A stretch of DNA of 64,000 nt, from assembly GCF_014642875.1 (NCBI RefSeq), contig NZ_BMJC01000007.1, positions 182,733 to 246,732 of the forward strand. The letters are read 5' to 3'. Below the pieces are notes generated by a model. It saw nothing but the letters and a program-made list of their open reading frames with translations, had not been told where the DNA came from and did no database searches. Made by a program: the position numbers and the translations under genes. Of this stretch, positions 10,701 to 19,401 are shown one piece after another; position 1 is the stretch's first letter, and every line of letters begins with the position of its first letter. This stretch comes from Puia dinghuensis (GTDB lineage: Bacteria > Bacteroidota > Bacteroidia > Chitinophagales > Chitinophagaceae).

Positions 10701-10966
10701 TGGTAAGTCACTGTGAATTGCTTTTCCTCCATCGGCTGAATTGGCATAATACTTAGCCACCAGTCCATGACGCGGTCTGACTTTGAAAAAAAGCGATGAC
10801 CGCCGATATCGATGCGGTTCCCTTTATAGTTGACAGTTTTCGATATGCCGCCGATGTCTCCTGATTTCTCAAGGATTACTGGAATTATGTCTGTTCGTTT
10901 GAGCAGTTCGTAGGCAGCGGAAAGTCCTGCCGGGCCTGCGCCTATGATGATGGCTTTTTTGGGCAT
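7775..10966 (-). CDS. Fusion: FAD-dependent oxidoreductase (UGM/amine-oxidase type) + GT-C-like membrane domain
   Basis: One 1,063-residue frame with no interruption. Residues 1 to ~520 are an NAD(P)/FAD-binding oxidoreductase: dinucleotide motif [16 protein letters not shown] at the extreme N-terminus, a second block [12 protein letters not shown], then [14 protein letters not shown], and C-terminal FAD contacts near [17 protein letters not shown]. This is the architecture of UDP-galactopyranose-mutase-like and related flavoproteins often placed in glycan loci. After a charged linker (~520-580), residues ~585-1050 are a polytopic membrane domain homologous to the separate protein at 6000-7502. 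The fusion couples a probable sugar- or isoprenoid-modifying flavoenzyme to a membrane glycosyltransferase-like domain. The substrate is unknown. The start ATG is preceded by a 285-base gap to the AraC gene, so it may have its own promoter. Confidence 0.85.
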   Translation of the reverse strand: MPKKAIIIGAGPAGLSAAYELLKRTDIIPVILEKSGDIGGISKTVNYKGNRIDIGGHRFFSKSDRVMDWWLSIMPIQPMEEKQFTVTYQQKSRTIKPTGPSSTIDGTEQSDKIMLVRRRISRIYFLRKFFTYPIQLSLDTLKKLGVARTAGILASYICRRLFPRKPEKSLEDFFINRFGNKLYSLFFKDYTEKVWGVPCSQISAEWGAQRIKGISIGKALAHAANSFWHKKKPGDVSQKDTETSLIERFLYPKFGPGQLWEEVARQITEKGGSILFHTEVKNLISKVNQVVGVDAFNTQTQETDSYDGDYFFSTMPVQELIAGMDDVAPASVQEVARGLQYRDFITVGVLLKKMSPPGKRENENKSHILPDTWIYIQEKDVKVGRLQIFNNWSPFMVKDPDTVWVGMEYFCNKADDFWLQPDEAISSLAIKELDKMGLARVSDVLDSTVLRMEKTYPAYFGTYNRFDEVRQFVDGFENLFLVGRNGMHKYNNSDHSMLTAMVAVDNIIAGVTEKANIWEINTEQNYHEEKSTPEDQLQRETQRADLIKQRSTSGIEQVTPDLSFRTFLFENKQNKLYLWLAAIAIIIQFSLFKYWYPFPSFIHGDSFIYLDMARDNKDIDTLPIGYPRFLRLFSVFSNSDTALVTFQYLLIQCSALFLLFTIFYFYKPGKSIQRLLLAFIVLNPLFLHLANLVSSDALFLALSCTWFSLIIWIINRPSTRIIVLHALILSYAFTVRYNALIYPLLSAVAFGLSQLSIRKKILGLCLSVLLCSLFILYTGNRYKQLTGTWQFSPFSGWQMAGNALVAYRFVDSADHNKAPRQFESIDNMIRRFYATSRLPDGVLASSSFYMWARGMPLQRYMQRRFAGDTSADTLRKWASMGPFYTSYSGYLIRTYPIHYLRYFLWPNASNYYAPPVEYLEYYNGGEDYVDKNAQTWFGYRAQKIKSRFEDSRVYILSFYPILTGIVNVLFFCGLLCYLLLSGYRDKSPFPKLMAIAATIWLLNAGFAIFASPAALRFQAFPVILTTVFAVLVIDWMVQQMKAQVKQKMEGVNTPFSKGVNVMY

Positions 10967-11251
10967 AGCAAAATGGTTTAATCAATGGGTTGATTATAAT
11001 TATTGCCAACACTTAACAGGAATTTGGGAACAGAGCCCGTCGAAAAAATCGATGATTATGAAGAGATGAAAAACGAATCAGGAAAAAAACGCATAAACAC
11101 TGGTCGGTGGTAGTTTTGACTCGACATGTCGATAAGGGTTATGTTAGACGCTGTACGCAAGATACTATGCCCAAAGCGGCCTTAGCAAAATTTGATGGTT
11201 TACTTAAAGCATGAAGAGGTTTACTATCGGCAGAGAAAGTGTACAATAATC

Positions 11252-11605
11252 TTACGGTCTTATTTCTTCGCGAGCCTGGTGCAGCCGGCGATAAGCGGCC
11301 GGAGTCAATTGAAAGATGGATTTGAAGGTTTTGTTAAAACTTCGTTGTTTCTTATAACCACTGTTGAGAGCTATAGCTTTTATGGAGTCATCTGAGTCCA
11401 AGAGCCTCCGCGCTGCCTTCTCCATGCGTTGACGAATGATATAGGCATGAACCGTAGATTGTACCTGATCATGAAAGCCGGCCTGCAATTTTTCACGATT
11501 AATGGTGAATCGGCGGCAGATGTCAATAATTGGGTGGTCTTCATAAAGGTGCTGGTCAAGAAATTCCCGGATCTCGCGGATCAGTTGTGCATCTTTTCGC
11601 TTCAT
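11252..11605 (-). CDS. Stand-alone AraC-type HTH regulator
   Basis: The product is only 117 residues and consists almost entirely of an AraC/XylS double helix-turn-helix domain: a first helix pair near IIDICRRFTINREKLQAGF, and a second near DSIKAIALNSGYKKQRSFNKTFKSIFQ ending in LTPAAYRR. There is no sensor domain. It could be a short regulator or the surviving 3' part of a longer gene; its own ATG and complete DNA-binding domain favour a functional small protein. The target is unknown. It is co-directional with the downstream fusion gene, with 285 bases between them that show no recognisable motif. Confidence 0.8.
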   Translation of the reverse strand: MKRKDAQLIREIREFLDQHLYEDHPIIDICRRFTINREKLQAGFHDQVQSTVHAYIIRQRMEKAARRLLDSDDSIKAIALNSGYKKQRSFNKTFKSIFQLTPAAYRRLHQAREEIRP

Positions 11606-11918
11606 AAATAAAGGTGAAGGTTAAGCCACTAACCCAGAGCAACCATTAGGCTGGAAAAATAGGGATAACCCCTGCGTTTGCCTCGCAGGGAAACGATTAA
11701 ATCAGAAAGCCCATCGGCGCCGTATTATTGCTGACAATGGCGATCTTGTAAATGGAATCGATCCACATCATCGCTAATTGAAACCTAAGGGCAGCGAGCG
11801 GAATGGAATGATGGGAGCCATAATGAGTTGGTGCAGGGGGTGGAACAGCATGTGACGAATGTATTTACGAGGAGGGCGGTTAGGTCCACCTAGAATAGGG
11901 GCGTCGTATGTTTGATCG
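11606..11918. other. Intergenic stretch with one hairpin
   Basis: The 313 bases between the AraC gene and the relic region contain a perfect 7-bp inverted repeat (CCCTGCG at 11670-11676, CGCAGGG at 11684-11690, 7-base loop) without a convincing T run. No gene is recognised. A short minus-strand scrap at ~11700-11770 may be more of the decayed region to the right, but I cannot name it. Confidence 0.4.
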
Positions 11919-12530
11919 TCAGTTGGCCGGCGACGCGTGCTCGCGGATATTCTCTTCAAAGCGCCGCCGCTCAATTTCGCGGCGATTGGCGCCATCGAAC
12001 TGGATATATTCTTTTGTTTTTGGAACGTAATTATTCCAGTCCTGGTTGTTGAGATAATAAACCGTCTCGGTGCGGAGGAGTATTTCATTGCCAGGGGTGC
12101 CATAGGGCTTCACCTTGTCGGCAATAGCCGACCAATCGGGATGCCCCTGGGTATTGACGCAGGGTTCGATTTCCCCTTTGTAAATACTATTCATTAGCGC
12201 CACGGTATAGGGCCGGTCGCCGAGGACTTTGCGGAAGGCATCGGCATTCTCCGTCATCAGTTGGAAACCCGCATCGGTGGTGGATTTCGTGAATTGCGCC
12301 ACCGCCCGGATATCGTCTTGGCTCAGGGGCAGGGAAAGGGATGCAATATATTCTCCGCCAGCCAGCCGGGCTTATCCCCTACTTGCGAGGCCATCATCAT
12401 CAGCCGTCGGAGGAAGGTTGGCTGGTGCTCGCCGTCGATGTATTGCTGGAGCAATTGGCTATAGACCATGCCCGGATCGGTGAGGTCTGCATTCTGGATG
12501 GTCATGTCGAGGAGGGTGCTCATATCCGGG
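11919..12530 (-). pseudogene. Relic of the helical C-terminal part of a thioredoxin-family protein
   Basis: Two minus-strand frames give one continuous resemblance to the intact protein at 1214-2503. The segment GMVYSQLLQQYIDGEHQP with the following LRRLMMMASQVGDKPG matches its KQYYTLLEKYRSGNMDP region. Then GHPDWSAIADKV, TVYYLNNQDWNNYVPKTKEY match EPDWDRITRNI, KKSWYYEKKDWENLTKYI. A frameshift near 12,310-12,330 separates the two frames. The thioredoxin fold itself with its CxxC is absent, and the relic abuts the end of the GH2 relic. It is therefore a truncated, frameshifted paralog rather than a gene. Confidence 0.65.
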
Positions 12531-14236
12531 TTCAGCGCAGCATGGATGCGGCGCATTTGCTCGCACGGGATCTTGATCACTTGCCGATCGTAGGTCATCA
12601 GACCGTTTTGTTCTCCTTCCACATCGAAGGTTGGGCATAAATGGAGCCACTGAGACCCTCACGTTGCAGCAGTTGGAGATGCTGGTTCATGATCGTGTAT
12701 TTGATTGGCAGGGTAGCGGGCTTCTCGGTGATATAACCCCAGGCACTGGCGCTGTTCGATTGGTGATCGGGGATGAAGACAACGATGCCGCCAAATTCGC
12801 CCAACACCTGCGCCTTACCCGGCTGCTTGATCAGCATCATCGAGTTGGGATAGCTATGTACATCAGTGATGTCCGCCGCCACATAAGCATTGGGGGAAGG
12901 ACTGCGCAGTTGCTCGTTGACGTATAGAATCTCGCCGGTGTGACCGTTGATGATGCGGCTGGGATCGATGGAGCGGATCTATTTTGTCAGCCGCTTTTGA
13001 TCGAACTGCCCCCATTTCTCGTTGAACAACACCCAACAGACGATAGAGGGAGCATTGTGCAATTGATGGAGGATCTCCGCTGATTTTTTTTCAAACTCTG
13101 CCTTGGCGCCCTCCGGCAATCCCTGATTGGGATTGACCATATCCTGCCAAACCAACATGCCTAGTCGATCGGCATGGTAATACCAGCGGGCCGGCTCTAC
13201 CTTGATGTGTTTGTTGATGGTATTTAAGCCCATTGGCTTGATGGCCTTGATGTCGAAGGCCAATGCCTCATCGGTGGGTGCGGTGTACAGCCCGTCGGGC
13301 CAGAAGCCCTGATCCAGCACGCCGAGATTGAAACAGGGTTTGTTGTTGAGGAAGATGCGGTCGATACCCTTTTGGTCCTTGCCGATGCTGATCTTGCGCA
13401 TCCCGAAATAGCTCTTCACCTCGTCGATGACTTTGCCGCCTTTCTTTAGGCGGATGGTCGGATCGTAAAGGAAGGGATCGGCGGGAGATGAAAGGTGAGG
13501 GGTTTTGACGGGGAGGACTAAGCTGCCTTGAGAGTTGCCTTGGGCCGTAGCTACAGGGGGCGCCGTTGGAGGAATCGGTGAGTTCGATGGTGTAGCCGAC
13601 AGGGGCCGAGATAGTGGTGTGGAGGGTTTGGTTATTGATGTCGGGCGTCAGTTGTATATCCTGGATGTGGACGGCGGGCACGGGCTCCAGCCATACGGTT
13701 TGCCAGATGCCCGAGGTGGCGGTATAATAGATATCGTGGGGGTTGAGCACCTGCTTGCCGTGCAGACCGATGCCCTGGTCGGTGGGGTCGAATACTTTTA
13801 CGAGGAGCTCGTTGTCGCCCTGCTTCAATGCTCCGGTGATGTCGAATGTAAAGGCCGTGTAGCCGCCGGTGTGGGTGCCCACTTGGTGACCGTTGACAAA
13901 TATGGTAGTCTGCCAGTCCACGGCGCCAAAATGCAAGAACAGTTGTTCACCGGGCTTTAGGTCAGGGCGGGTAAAGGTGCGATGGTACCAAAGGTTTTGG
14001 ATGGGCAGCAGGGGCTTTTTTACGCTAGAGAGGGCGGATTCCAGGGGGTAGGGATCTGGATCTGGCCATCGTACTGTTTTGGCGCCGGGGCATCCTTTGC
14101 GACGACGGCATAATCCCAGAGGCCATTGAGGTTGATCCAGGTGGGGCGAGTCATCTGTGGGCAGGGATACTCCAACAGGGCGTTGTCGCTAAAAAAGAAG
14201 GTATACACAGGCGGCAAGCAGAAGAGACTTCTTCAC
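12531..14236 (-). pseudogene. Decayed glycoside hydrolase family 2 (beta-galactosidase/glucuronidase-like) gene
   Basis: Minus-strand pieces in order make a recognisable GH2 enzyme. A signal peptide beginning KKSLLLAAC (GTG at 14236) stops at a TAG. Then come NLNGLWDYAV (sugar-binding domain), WQTTIFVNGHQVGTHTGGYT (jelly roll), GLHGKQVLNPHDIYYTATSG, NTINKHIKVEPARWYYHADRLGMLVWQDM (catalytic barrel) and VCWVLFNEKWGQF, which carries the NEKWGQ acid region. The C-terminal EGEQNGLMTYDRQVIKIP follows. The pieces lie in different frames (breaks near 14,200, ~13,940-14,020, ~13,420-13,560 and ~12,600), and an in-frame TAG follows DQKRLTK at 12979-12981. At least four disabling changes make it a pseudogene. 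It is GC-richer than the intact genes beside it. Confidence 0.88.
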
Positions 14237-14302
14237 GGTAGTTTTTATTTAGAGACGTCTAAGTTAGTGAAATCTTTCATCGAGTTCTGCCCCCCTATTC
14301 GG

Positions 14303-14376
14303 ATTTGGAGAAGGCGATCCGCGACAACAGAATGACCGTCCAGGACGCTGCAAGACAATATGACGTCGACGGTGCT
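14303..14376 (+). pseudogene. Helix-turn-helix scrap
   Basis: The plus strand reads SDLEKAIRDNRMTVQDAARQ and then YDVD, a pattern of the Psq-like HTH found at the N-terminus of some transposases and regulators. No start codon, downstream domain or terminal repeats remain. It sits exactly between the GH2 relic and the 3' end of the mini-NRPS genes, so it may mark an old insertion boundary. Confidence 0.3.
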
Positions 14377-14381
14377 CTAGC

Positions 14382-15662
14382 TCATTCCATTAATTTGTTG
14401 AGTGTCAATAGGAATTTTTCTTCCATGTGATCACTTTGGATGGGCCAGGTGGAAGCATCCCATCTTATAAGAATAGATAACCTTTCTTTAGTTTGGCAAG
14501 CGCTTATTTCAAAGCGTGTTTTCCAAACGTTTTGCCCTGTCGATGGTTGACTGTCAAGTCGTTCTGCAAAAAGATCGTTGGGAAAGATCAACGGATCATT
14601 GTCTATGACTAAATTGCATGCAAGAAGCGAGTTCGCTTTAGAAAACCCCTGTTTACCAGCTTCTGTAGCCATAAATTCCGATAAGGATGGATAGTCGAAT
14701 TGCCGATGGACCATTGCATCTGTAATCTGATTTCGTACTCTATGTAAAAATTGTAATGCTGGTTCATTTGGTTTAATCGAAAAGCGTACGTGTAGAGGCA
14801 TGACCAAATTAGCAATAATATCCTGTTCTTCCAATAGAATTCTGTTTGAGACCGGGATATTTAGTATTATGTCCTCCAGATCTCTTGCCCGTGCTAATAA
14901 AAGCAGCTCAGTGGCCGCCAGAAGGTGGAATATGGAGCTTTTATTTGTGCGACAAAAATTGATTAGCAGTTGAAATGCCTCGCCGGTAAGTTGATGACAA
15001 TATACACTGGCAGTTGTCGTAGATATCTCAATATTAGGATCTAAATTTAAGGGAGCGCCTTTTAACTGCTGTTCCCAATATAACAGGTTGTTTTTCTCCA
15101 GGTTGCGTTGACTCACTTCCTTTGCTATATATCTGAAGAGCGCCTGTGAAGGAGCCACAGATGATAGACAGCCATTGATGGCATTTTGATAAGAGTTAAC
15201 TAAAGCTCGCTCAAAAAGATCAAGCGAAATTCCGTCGGCGGCAATGTGGTCTACGCAAAGACTCAATAGATGTTCTCCGTTCACAGAAATAATCGTCGCC
15301 GTCACCGGCGGTTCATTTCTTAAGTCCAACACTTTTCGTCCCTCCTCTGTTACGATGCTTTGCGCATAAGCCAGGCACTTTCCAGGAACCTTCCCCTGTA
15401 CCTCTATCGCCGAAATGTTGGGTCCCAGATCTGGAAAGCATTGGTACCACCCGGCCTTATTTTGAACCAACTTAAGTCTTAGAGAAGGATGTAATGCAAC
15501 TGTATGCCTGATTGCCGCGGCAAAGAGGGAATGATCGAAATTTTTATTAAATCGATAGAGCCTTTGCGTGGGGGTAGCATATTTAGGTGCATTTTGGAAA
15601 CGATGCACCATGAATCTTTGACCGCATGTAAGACAAAAGTCCTTTTTGATTATTTCTTCCAT
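14382..15662 (-). CDS. Free-standing condensation-domain-like acyltransferase
   Basis: The 426-residue protein has the length and motif order of a single NRPS condensation domain. The active-site motif reads DHIAADG (plus-strand 15231-15251): the second, catalytic histidine and the DG are kept while the first His of HHxxxDG is Asp, as in several free-standing C-like acyltransferases. Later motifs include ILNIPVSNR, IIANLVMPLHVRF and the C-terminal HRQFDYPSLSE. It starts with an unusual DFCLTCGQRF segment that could bind metal. The gene lies downstream of a 92-residue protein and an adenylation-carrier protein on the same strand, so it probably condenses the aminoacyl group made by that protein with an amine or alcohol acceptor. 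The acceptor cannot be deduced. It is AT-rich, unlike the flanking relics. Confidence 0.8.
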   Translation of the reverse strand: MEEIIKKDFCLTCGQRFMVHRFQNAPKYATPTQRLYRFNKNFDHSLFAAAIRHTVALHPSLRLKLVQNKAGWYQCFPDLGPNISAIEVQGKVPGKCLAYAQSIVTEEGRKVLDLRNEPPVTATIISVNGEHLLSLCVDHIAADGISLDLFERALVNSYQNAINGCLSSVAPSQALFRYIAKEVSQRNLEKNNLLYWEQQLKGAPLNLDPNIEISTTTASVYCHQLTGEAFQLLINFCRTNKSSIFHLLAATELLLLARARDLEDIILNIPVSNRILLEEQDIIANLVMPLHVRFSIKPNEPALQFLHRVRNQITDAMVHRQFDYPSLSEFMATEAGKQGFSKANSLLACNLVIDNDPLIFPNDLFAERLDSQPSTGQNVWKTRFEISACQTKERLSILIRWDASTWPIQSDHMEEKFLLTLNKLME

Positions 15663-15677
15663 AAATATGGCAGATAA

Positions 15678-15956
15678 TCACAAATCTATTTTTTTTACTA
15701 TAATATCGGGTTCCATCTTGTTCTGCAATTCAGAAACTAAATTTACCATTGCGGTTAGATCGGTGCTATTTATTTCCAATTGTCCAGAAGCTTCCAGCTT
15801 GTTATTTACTTTTGTAGCAATTAATTCCGCTAGTTCGTCTAGTTTTTCAAGTCGATGTAATTTTATCTCATTTATCGATTCACTTTCTGTCATGACCTTT
15901 TGATACACCTTTTGTGAAATTAGATCGGCTAATGCTTCGATTTCTTCAAGATTCAT
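15678..15956 (-). CDS. Small acidic/helical protein between the A-T and C proteins
   Basis: I choose the ATG at 15956-15954 (MNLEEIEALADLISQKV, 92 residues). The frame is open upstream to 16019, but that would overlap the preceding gene's end. The sequence has heptad-like spacing of Leu/Ile/Val with many Lys and Glu (KLHRLEKLDELAELIATKV), predicting two or three amphipathic helices. It contains no catalytic motif and no membrane segment. No family is recognised. Placed 50 bases after the adenylation-carrier gene and 16 bases before the condensation-like gene, it may act as a docking or chaperone partner for one of them; this is inference from position. Confidence 0.6.
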   Translation of the reverse strand: MNLEEIEALADLISQKVYQKVMTESESINEIKLHRLEKLDELAELIATKVNNKLEASGQLEINSTDLTAMVNLVSELQNKMEPDIIVKKIDL

Positions 15957-16005
15957 AAAAAGTAATTTTATGGGTATTAATTTTTTTGAATTGTAGAGAT
16001 TCTTA

Positions 16006-17679
16006 TTACAATTTGACATTTATCAAGATATGTATTTGTTTCGATAAAGACCCGGCGGTTGGATAATCGAACAAACTCCCCATGTCTAAGTCGATGGCGT
16101 AGTGATCAGCGGCCCATGCCGCTATTTCAACCGTGCCTAAGGAATGTCCTCCTAACAAAAAGTAATCATCCTCCGGCCCTATATTCTCCTGGCCCAATAT
16201 CTCCCGAAATTTGTTTAGCACGGATTCTTCAATAGATAAATCATTTTCGAGCTCAGCCAACATTGATGATAGCCTTGGCAAATCAATTTTACCACTCGCA
16301 GTTATTGGGATTTCCTCTAGTATAAGATATCTTATAGGGATCATAACAGAGGGTAGGAAATCTTGGAGATATCGTTTTATTTCTTCCGCATTTGGCTTGC
16401 GATCCGTATAAGAGACTACAGCAATTAATTCATCATGCCTAGTTTGTTTGTGGCAAAAAATGGTTGAGGACTTCACATCGGGAAACCTGTTCAAATGAAA
16501 GATGATCTCTTCAGGTTCAATTCGATTGCCTAGGATTTTGATCTGGTTATCTATTCTCCCCCGAAGCTCGATATTGCCCTCGGAATTCACGCAAGCAAGA
16601 TCCCCCGTGCGATACCAGATGCTGTCTCCGAAAGTATAGTCATTTAAATTTAGAAAACCTTTTTGTGTTAGATCTGGCCTTAGCCAATAGCCATTGGCTA
16701 GTCCGCTTCCACTAATGAAAAGTTCCCCATCTTCTAGCGGATTCGCTATGGATAAATCGGGTCGCCTTATACTTGTGTTAACATGTGCTATGGGTTGTCC
16801 AATGGGGACAATCGAATTTGCAAATTGTTTTGGAATTTTATATACGCAGCAACCAACCGTTGCTTCCGTCGGGCCATAATGATTTAGTATGGCCAGATCT
16901 TCATTGTCCCGCCGGGCATCCGAGATTAAGCCAGGGGAGAGTTTTTCACCCCCAAAAATCAACAGTTTTGTGTGACATCCCAATTGAGCACGCTGATCTC
17001 TGTCTAAGAAACCGAATAAGGATGGAGTTATTTTAACGTAACTATAGGGGCCATCGTTTGTGATGCTGGATAAGAGATTTGACGCCAGAGAACGTCCTCC
17101 GGCAATTGGGGGAAGTACTATGATCTTGTCTCCACTTAATAACGGCGGAAATATGTTTGTAAGGGCATGGTCGAATGAGATGCTCGTAAAAAGTGGCACA
17201 CCTATCCCCGTAAACGGTAGTTCTGTTATCGCCCAATGAACATAATTTTCGAGTGCACTATGACTTACTTCTACTCCCTTGGGTTTTCCTGTAGAACCTG
17301 AAGTATATATTATGTAAGCAGAGGGAGGGGCCTTTAACTCCGTCGTTAGGAATTCTTCGTCAAATTCGCGTAGGATTAGCGAAGCCTGACAATCTTGCAA
17401 TATGGTTTCTATTCGGGATGTGGGATTGTCCGGGTCGATAGGCACAAATGTTGCCTCAGCAGCCATAACCCCCAAAATGGCGACGATCATTTCGAACGAC
17501 CGGGGTAGAACAATGGCGACCCGGTCTCCGGAACCGATGCCTTTGTTTCGAAGAGTAGCAGCAAAGGTATCTACCTTCTGCATCAACTCTTCATACGTCA
17601 TCTGACTATTCTCATATTGAAGGACAATGGAGTCCTTCTTTAACTCTGCGATTTTGCGGATGTTACTGATGATTGACAT
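16006..17679 (-). CDS. Stand-alone NRPS adenylation-thiolation didomain protein
   Basis: The 557-residue protein has an adenylation domain (residues ~20-460) with YTSGSTGKPKG (core A3), HYGPTEATVG (A5), YRTGDLA (A7), GRIDNQIKILGNRIE (A8, LGNR where RGYR is usual) and the A10 lysine in ASGKIDLPRL. A carrier domain follows (~475-550) with the phosphopantetheine motif LGGHSLG. My alignment to PheA positions gives the specificity code DHTKIGHVGK, close to aspartate codes (DLTKxGHIGK) but with His at position 236, so the substrate is Asp-like with low certainty. It is probably the first gene of a three-gene unit. The gap at 17680-17813 to the divergent DUF2961 relic likely holds its promoter. Confidence 0.88.
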   Translation of the reverse strand: MSIISNIRKIAELKKDSIVLQYENSQMTYEELMQKVDTFAATLRNKGIGSGDRVAIVLPRSFEMIVAILGVMAAEATFVPIDPDNPTSRIETILQDCQASLILREFDEEFLTTELKAPPSAYIIYTSGSTGKPKGVEVSHSALENYVHWAITELPFTGIGVPLFTSISFDHALTNIFPPLLSGDKIIVLPPIAGGRSLASNLLSSITNDGPYSYVKITPSLFGFLDRDQRAQLGCHTKLLIFGGEKLSPGLISDARRDNEDLAILNHYGPTEATVGCCVYKIPKQFANSIVPIGQPIAHVNTSIRRPDLSIANPLEDGELFISGSGLANGYWLRPDLTQKGFLNLNDYTFGDSIWYRTGDLACVNSEGNIELRGRIDNQIKILGNRIEPEEIIFHLNRFPDVKSSTIFCHKQTRHDELIAVVSYTDRKPNAEEIKRYLQDFLPSVMIPIRYLILEEIPITASGKIDLPRLSSMLAELENDLSIEESVLNKFREILGQENIGPEDDYFLLGGHSLGTVEIAAWAADHYAIDLDMGSLFDYPTAGSLSKQIHILINVKL

Positions 17680-17813
17680 TTATGGCAACTATTCGAAGTG
17701 CCTAAATTAGATGATGTGCATGCAACTAATTTGCGGGAGAAATGTAGACACATCTACTTTGATAAGAAGTTCAAGCAGAAATAGTTACCTTAGAAAAAAT
17801 AAATCTTCTCCCA

Positions 17814-18841
17814 ATGCAACGATTCCTCCTGCCACTACTGCTGACCCTTGCCGGGCCGCTTTTCGCCCAATCCCCCTTCAACGGCGTCGAATCCAATCTT
17901 TCTAATTTATTCCGCCTCTCGCCGGCCCGAAGCCGGAGCATCAGCCCGTAAAATTTCAACGGCGCAAAAGGCGGCGGCGGGAAAGCTACCACGGGCACAG
18001 GGGCTGGACCGGCACATGAGCTCGGCCAGGGCTGGAAGGTGAGTCCAAGCGTGGTCATCAAGGCCGGCCAGACCTTTACCATCGCCGATATAGAAGGCCC
18101 CGGCTCCATCCAGCATATCTGGATGACGCCTACGGGCAACTGGCGCTATTCCATTATCCGCTTCTATTGGGATGATGAGGCGACGCCGTCCGTGGAGGTG
18201 CCGGTGGGCGATTTCTTTGGCATGGGATGGGGGCAGTATGCGCCTTTGCAGCCCCTGGCTATCTGTGTCAACCCCGGCAGCGCCTTCAACTGCTACTGGC
18301 CTATGCCCTTCCGCAAGAAATGCCGAATCACTATGGAGAACATAGATACCCACGACATGACCCTCTATTTCCAGGTGGACTACTTGGAGACGGAAATCCC
18401 CAAAGACGCGGCCTATTTCCACGCCCAGTTTCGCCGCACCAACCCGCTGCCGTATAAACAGAATTATGTCCTCGTTGACAGCATCCAGAGCAAGGGCCAA
18501 TACGTCGGCACCTTCCTCGCCATAGGCGTCCACAACAACGGCTGGTGGGGCGAAGGGGAGATAAAATTCTATATGGATGGCGACACCGACTTCCCCACCA
18601 TTTGCGGCACGGGCACCGAAGACTATTTCTGCGGCAGCTCGGCCTCTACCGCTGGCAAATCACCGACCCCAGCCGCTTCGAGAAAGGTCTAAAGGTAACC
18701 ATCCAAGGCCTCGGCTGGCGCCAGGATGGGCGCTACATGCCCCTGCAGGACGATATGGCCTCGATCGTGTTCTGTTACCAGGCGGAGCCACATGCGCCTT
18801 TTCCGAAGCTGCCGGCGAAAGATCAGCTGGAAGTGGACTAG
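17814..18841 (+). pseudogene. Decayed DUF2961 family gene
   Basis: Starting at the ATG at 17814 the frame gives a signal peptide (MQRFLLPLLLTLAGPLFAQ) and DUF2961 sequence, then an in-frame TAA at 17949-17951 after SRSISP. The same frame resumes with ATTGTGAGPAHELGQGWKV, IEGPGSIQHIWMTPTGNWR and VGDFFGMGWGQY, and ends soon after CGTGTEDYFCG. There a deletion with frameshift (near 18,640) removes the expected middle and joins LGLYRWQITDPSRFEKGLKV in another frame to the end, at 18841. DUF2961 proteins are secreted, beta-jelly-roll glycan-active enzymes in Bacteroidota. A nonsense mutation and an internal deletion show the gene is dead. It is GC-rich like the GH2 relic. Confidence 0.85.
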
Positions 18842-18957
18842 GCTTCAAACTTTGTTAAATGTTTTTAGGTCACTATAGAGTAGGCATTAGTGCTATTTGC
18901 AGAAGATAGTAGAAACTTTCTTGTTGCTTTCACGGTATGGGCATTGCCCAGCAGCGA

Positions 18958-19029
18958 AGCCCGGGCCCTCGATTTGTCGAAGAAAGGCGTGGTGTTTACC
19001 TCTAGCCACCGGCAACGAGGGCCCGGGCT
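18958..19029. repeat. GC-rich 14-bp perfect inverted repeat
   Basis: AGCCCGGGCCCTCG at 18958-18971 is mirrored exactly by CGAGGGCCCGGGCT at 19016-19029, with 44 bases between. Each arm also contains the palindrome CCCGGGC/GCCCGGG. It could be a strong RNA hairpin, a REP-like element or the remains of terminal inverted repeats; nothing inside the loop looks like a gene. Confidence 0.6.
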
Positions 19030-19125
19030 ATGTTTTTATCTATTTCCCCCTTATTTTTCCCTCCATTTTCTCGACCGAGTGAGTAACTGCAGATAGCAAA
19101 ATGCGCTGCTAAAAATATTTAATAA

Positions 19126-19242
19126 TACTTCCGTAGGCATTGCCGCATCTCGATGCAAAATATCGACACCAATGACATGACTCTATACTACCATGCGGAC
19201 TGCCGGGAGACGCAGATCCCCAAAGACGCAGGCCGATTATTC
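19126..19242 (+). pseudogene. Second, tiny DUF2961 scrap
   Basis: The plus strand reads YFRRHCRISMQNIDTNDM then TLYYHADCRETQIPKDAG. This matches FRKKCRITMENIDTHDM / TLYFQVDYLETEIPKDAA of the larger relic at 17814-18841, but with enough differences to be a different paralog rather than a recent copy. About 39 codons survive with no start and no further domain. Confidence 0.7.
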
Positions 19243-19401
19243 GGGAGGAGTTCGCAAATTAAATTTGTTACAGTTATAATTCGTAATCTGAATGCAGTGC
19301 GATAGGTGTTATAATTTATCTATACCATTTTAATGGATTTTCATTTTAAGTTTATAAATAGCTTTGGGAGCTGAATCTCCTAATCGGCAAACTCGTTTGC
19401 T

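Larger units (their letters stand above)
18842..19401. other. Gene-free stretch before the antiterminator gene
   Basis: This 560-base region has no intact gene. It holds a 14-bp perfect inverted repeat (18958-19029) and a small DUF2961 scrap (19126-19242). The AT-rich end (19,255-19,400) must carry the promoter and leader of the UpxY-like gene; I could not define -33/-7 elements with confidence. Confidence 0.5.

Noticed and set aside
13535..13960. 141-codon plus-strand frame
   Set aside because: Antisense to the GH2 relic; Gly/Val-rich with no similarity.
17907..18533. 208-codon minus-strand frame
   Set aside because: Antisense to the DUF2961 relic, whose plus-strand translation is clearly the homologous one.
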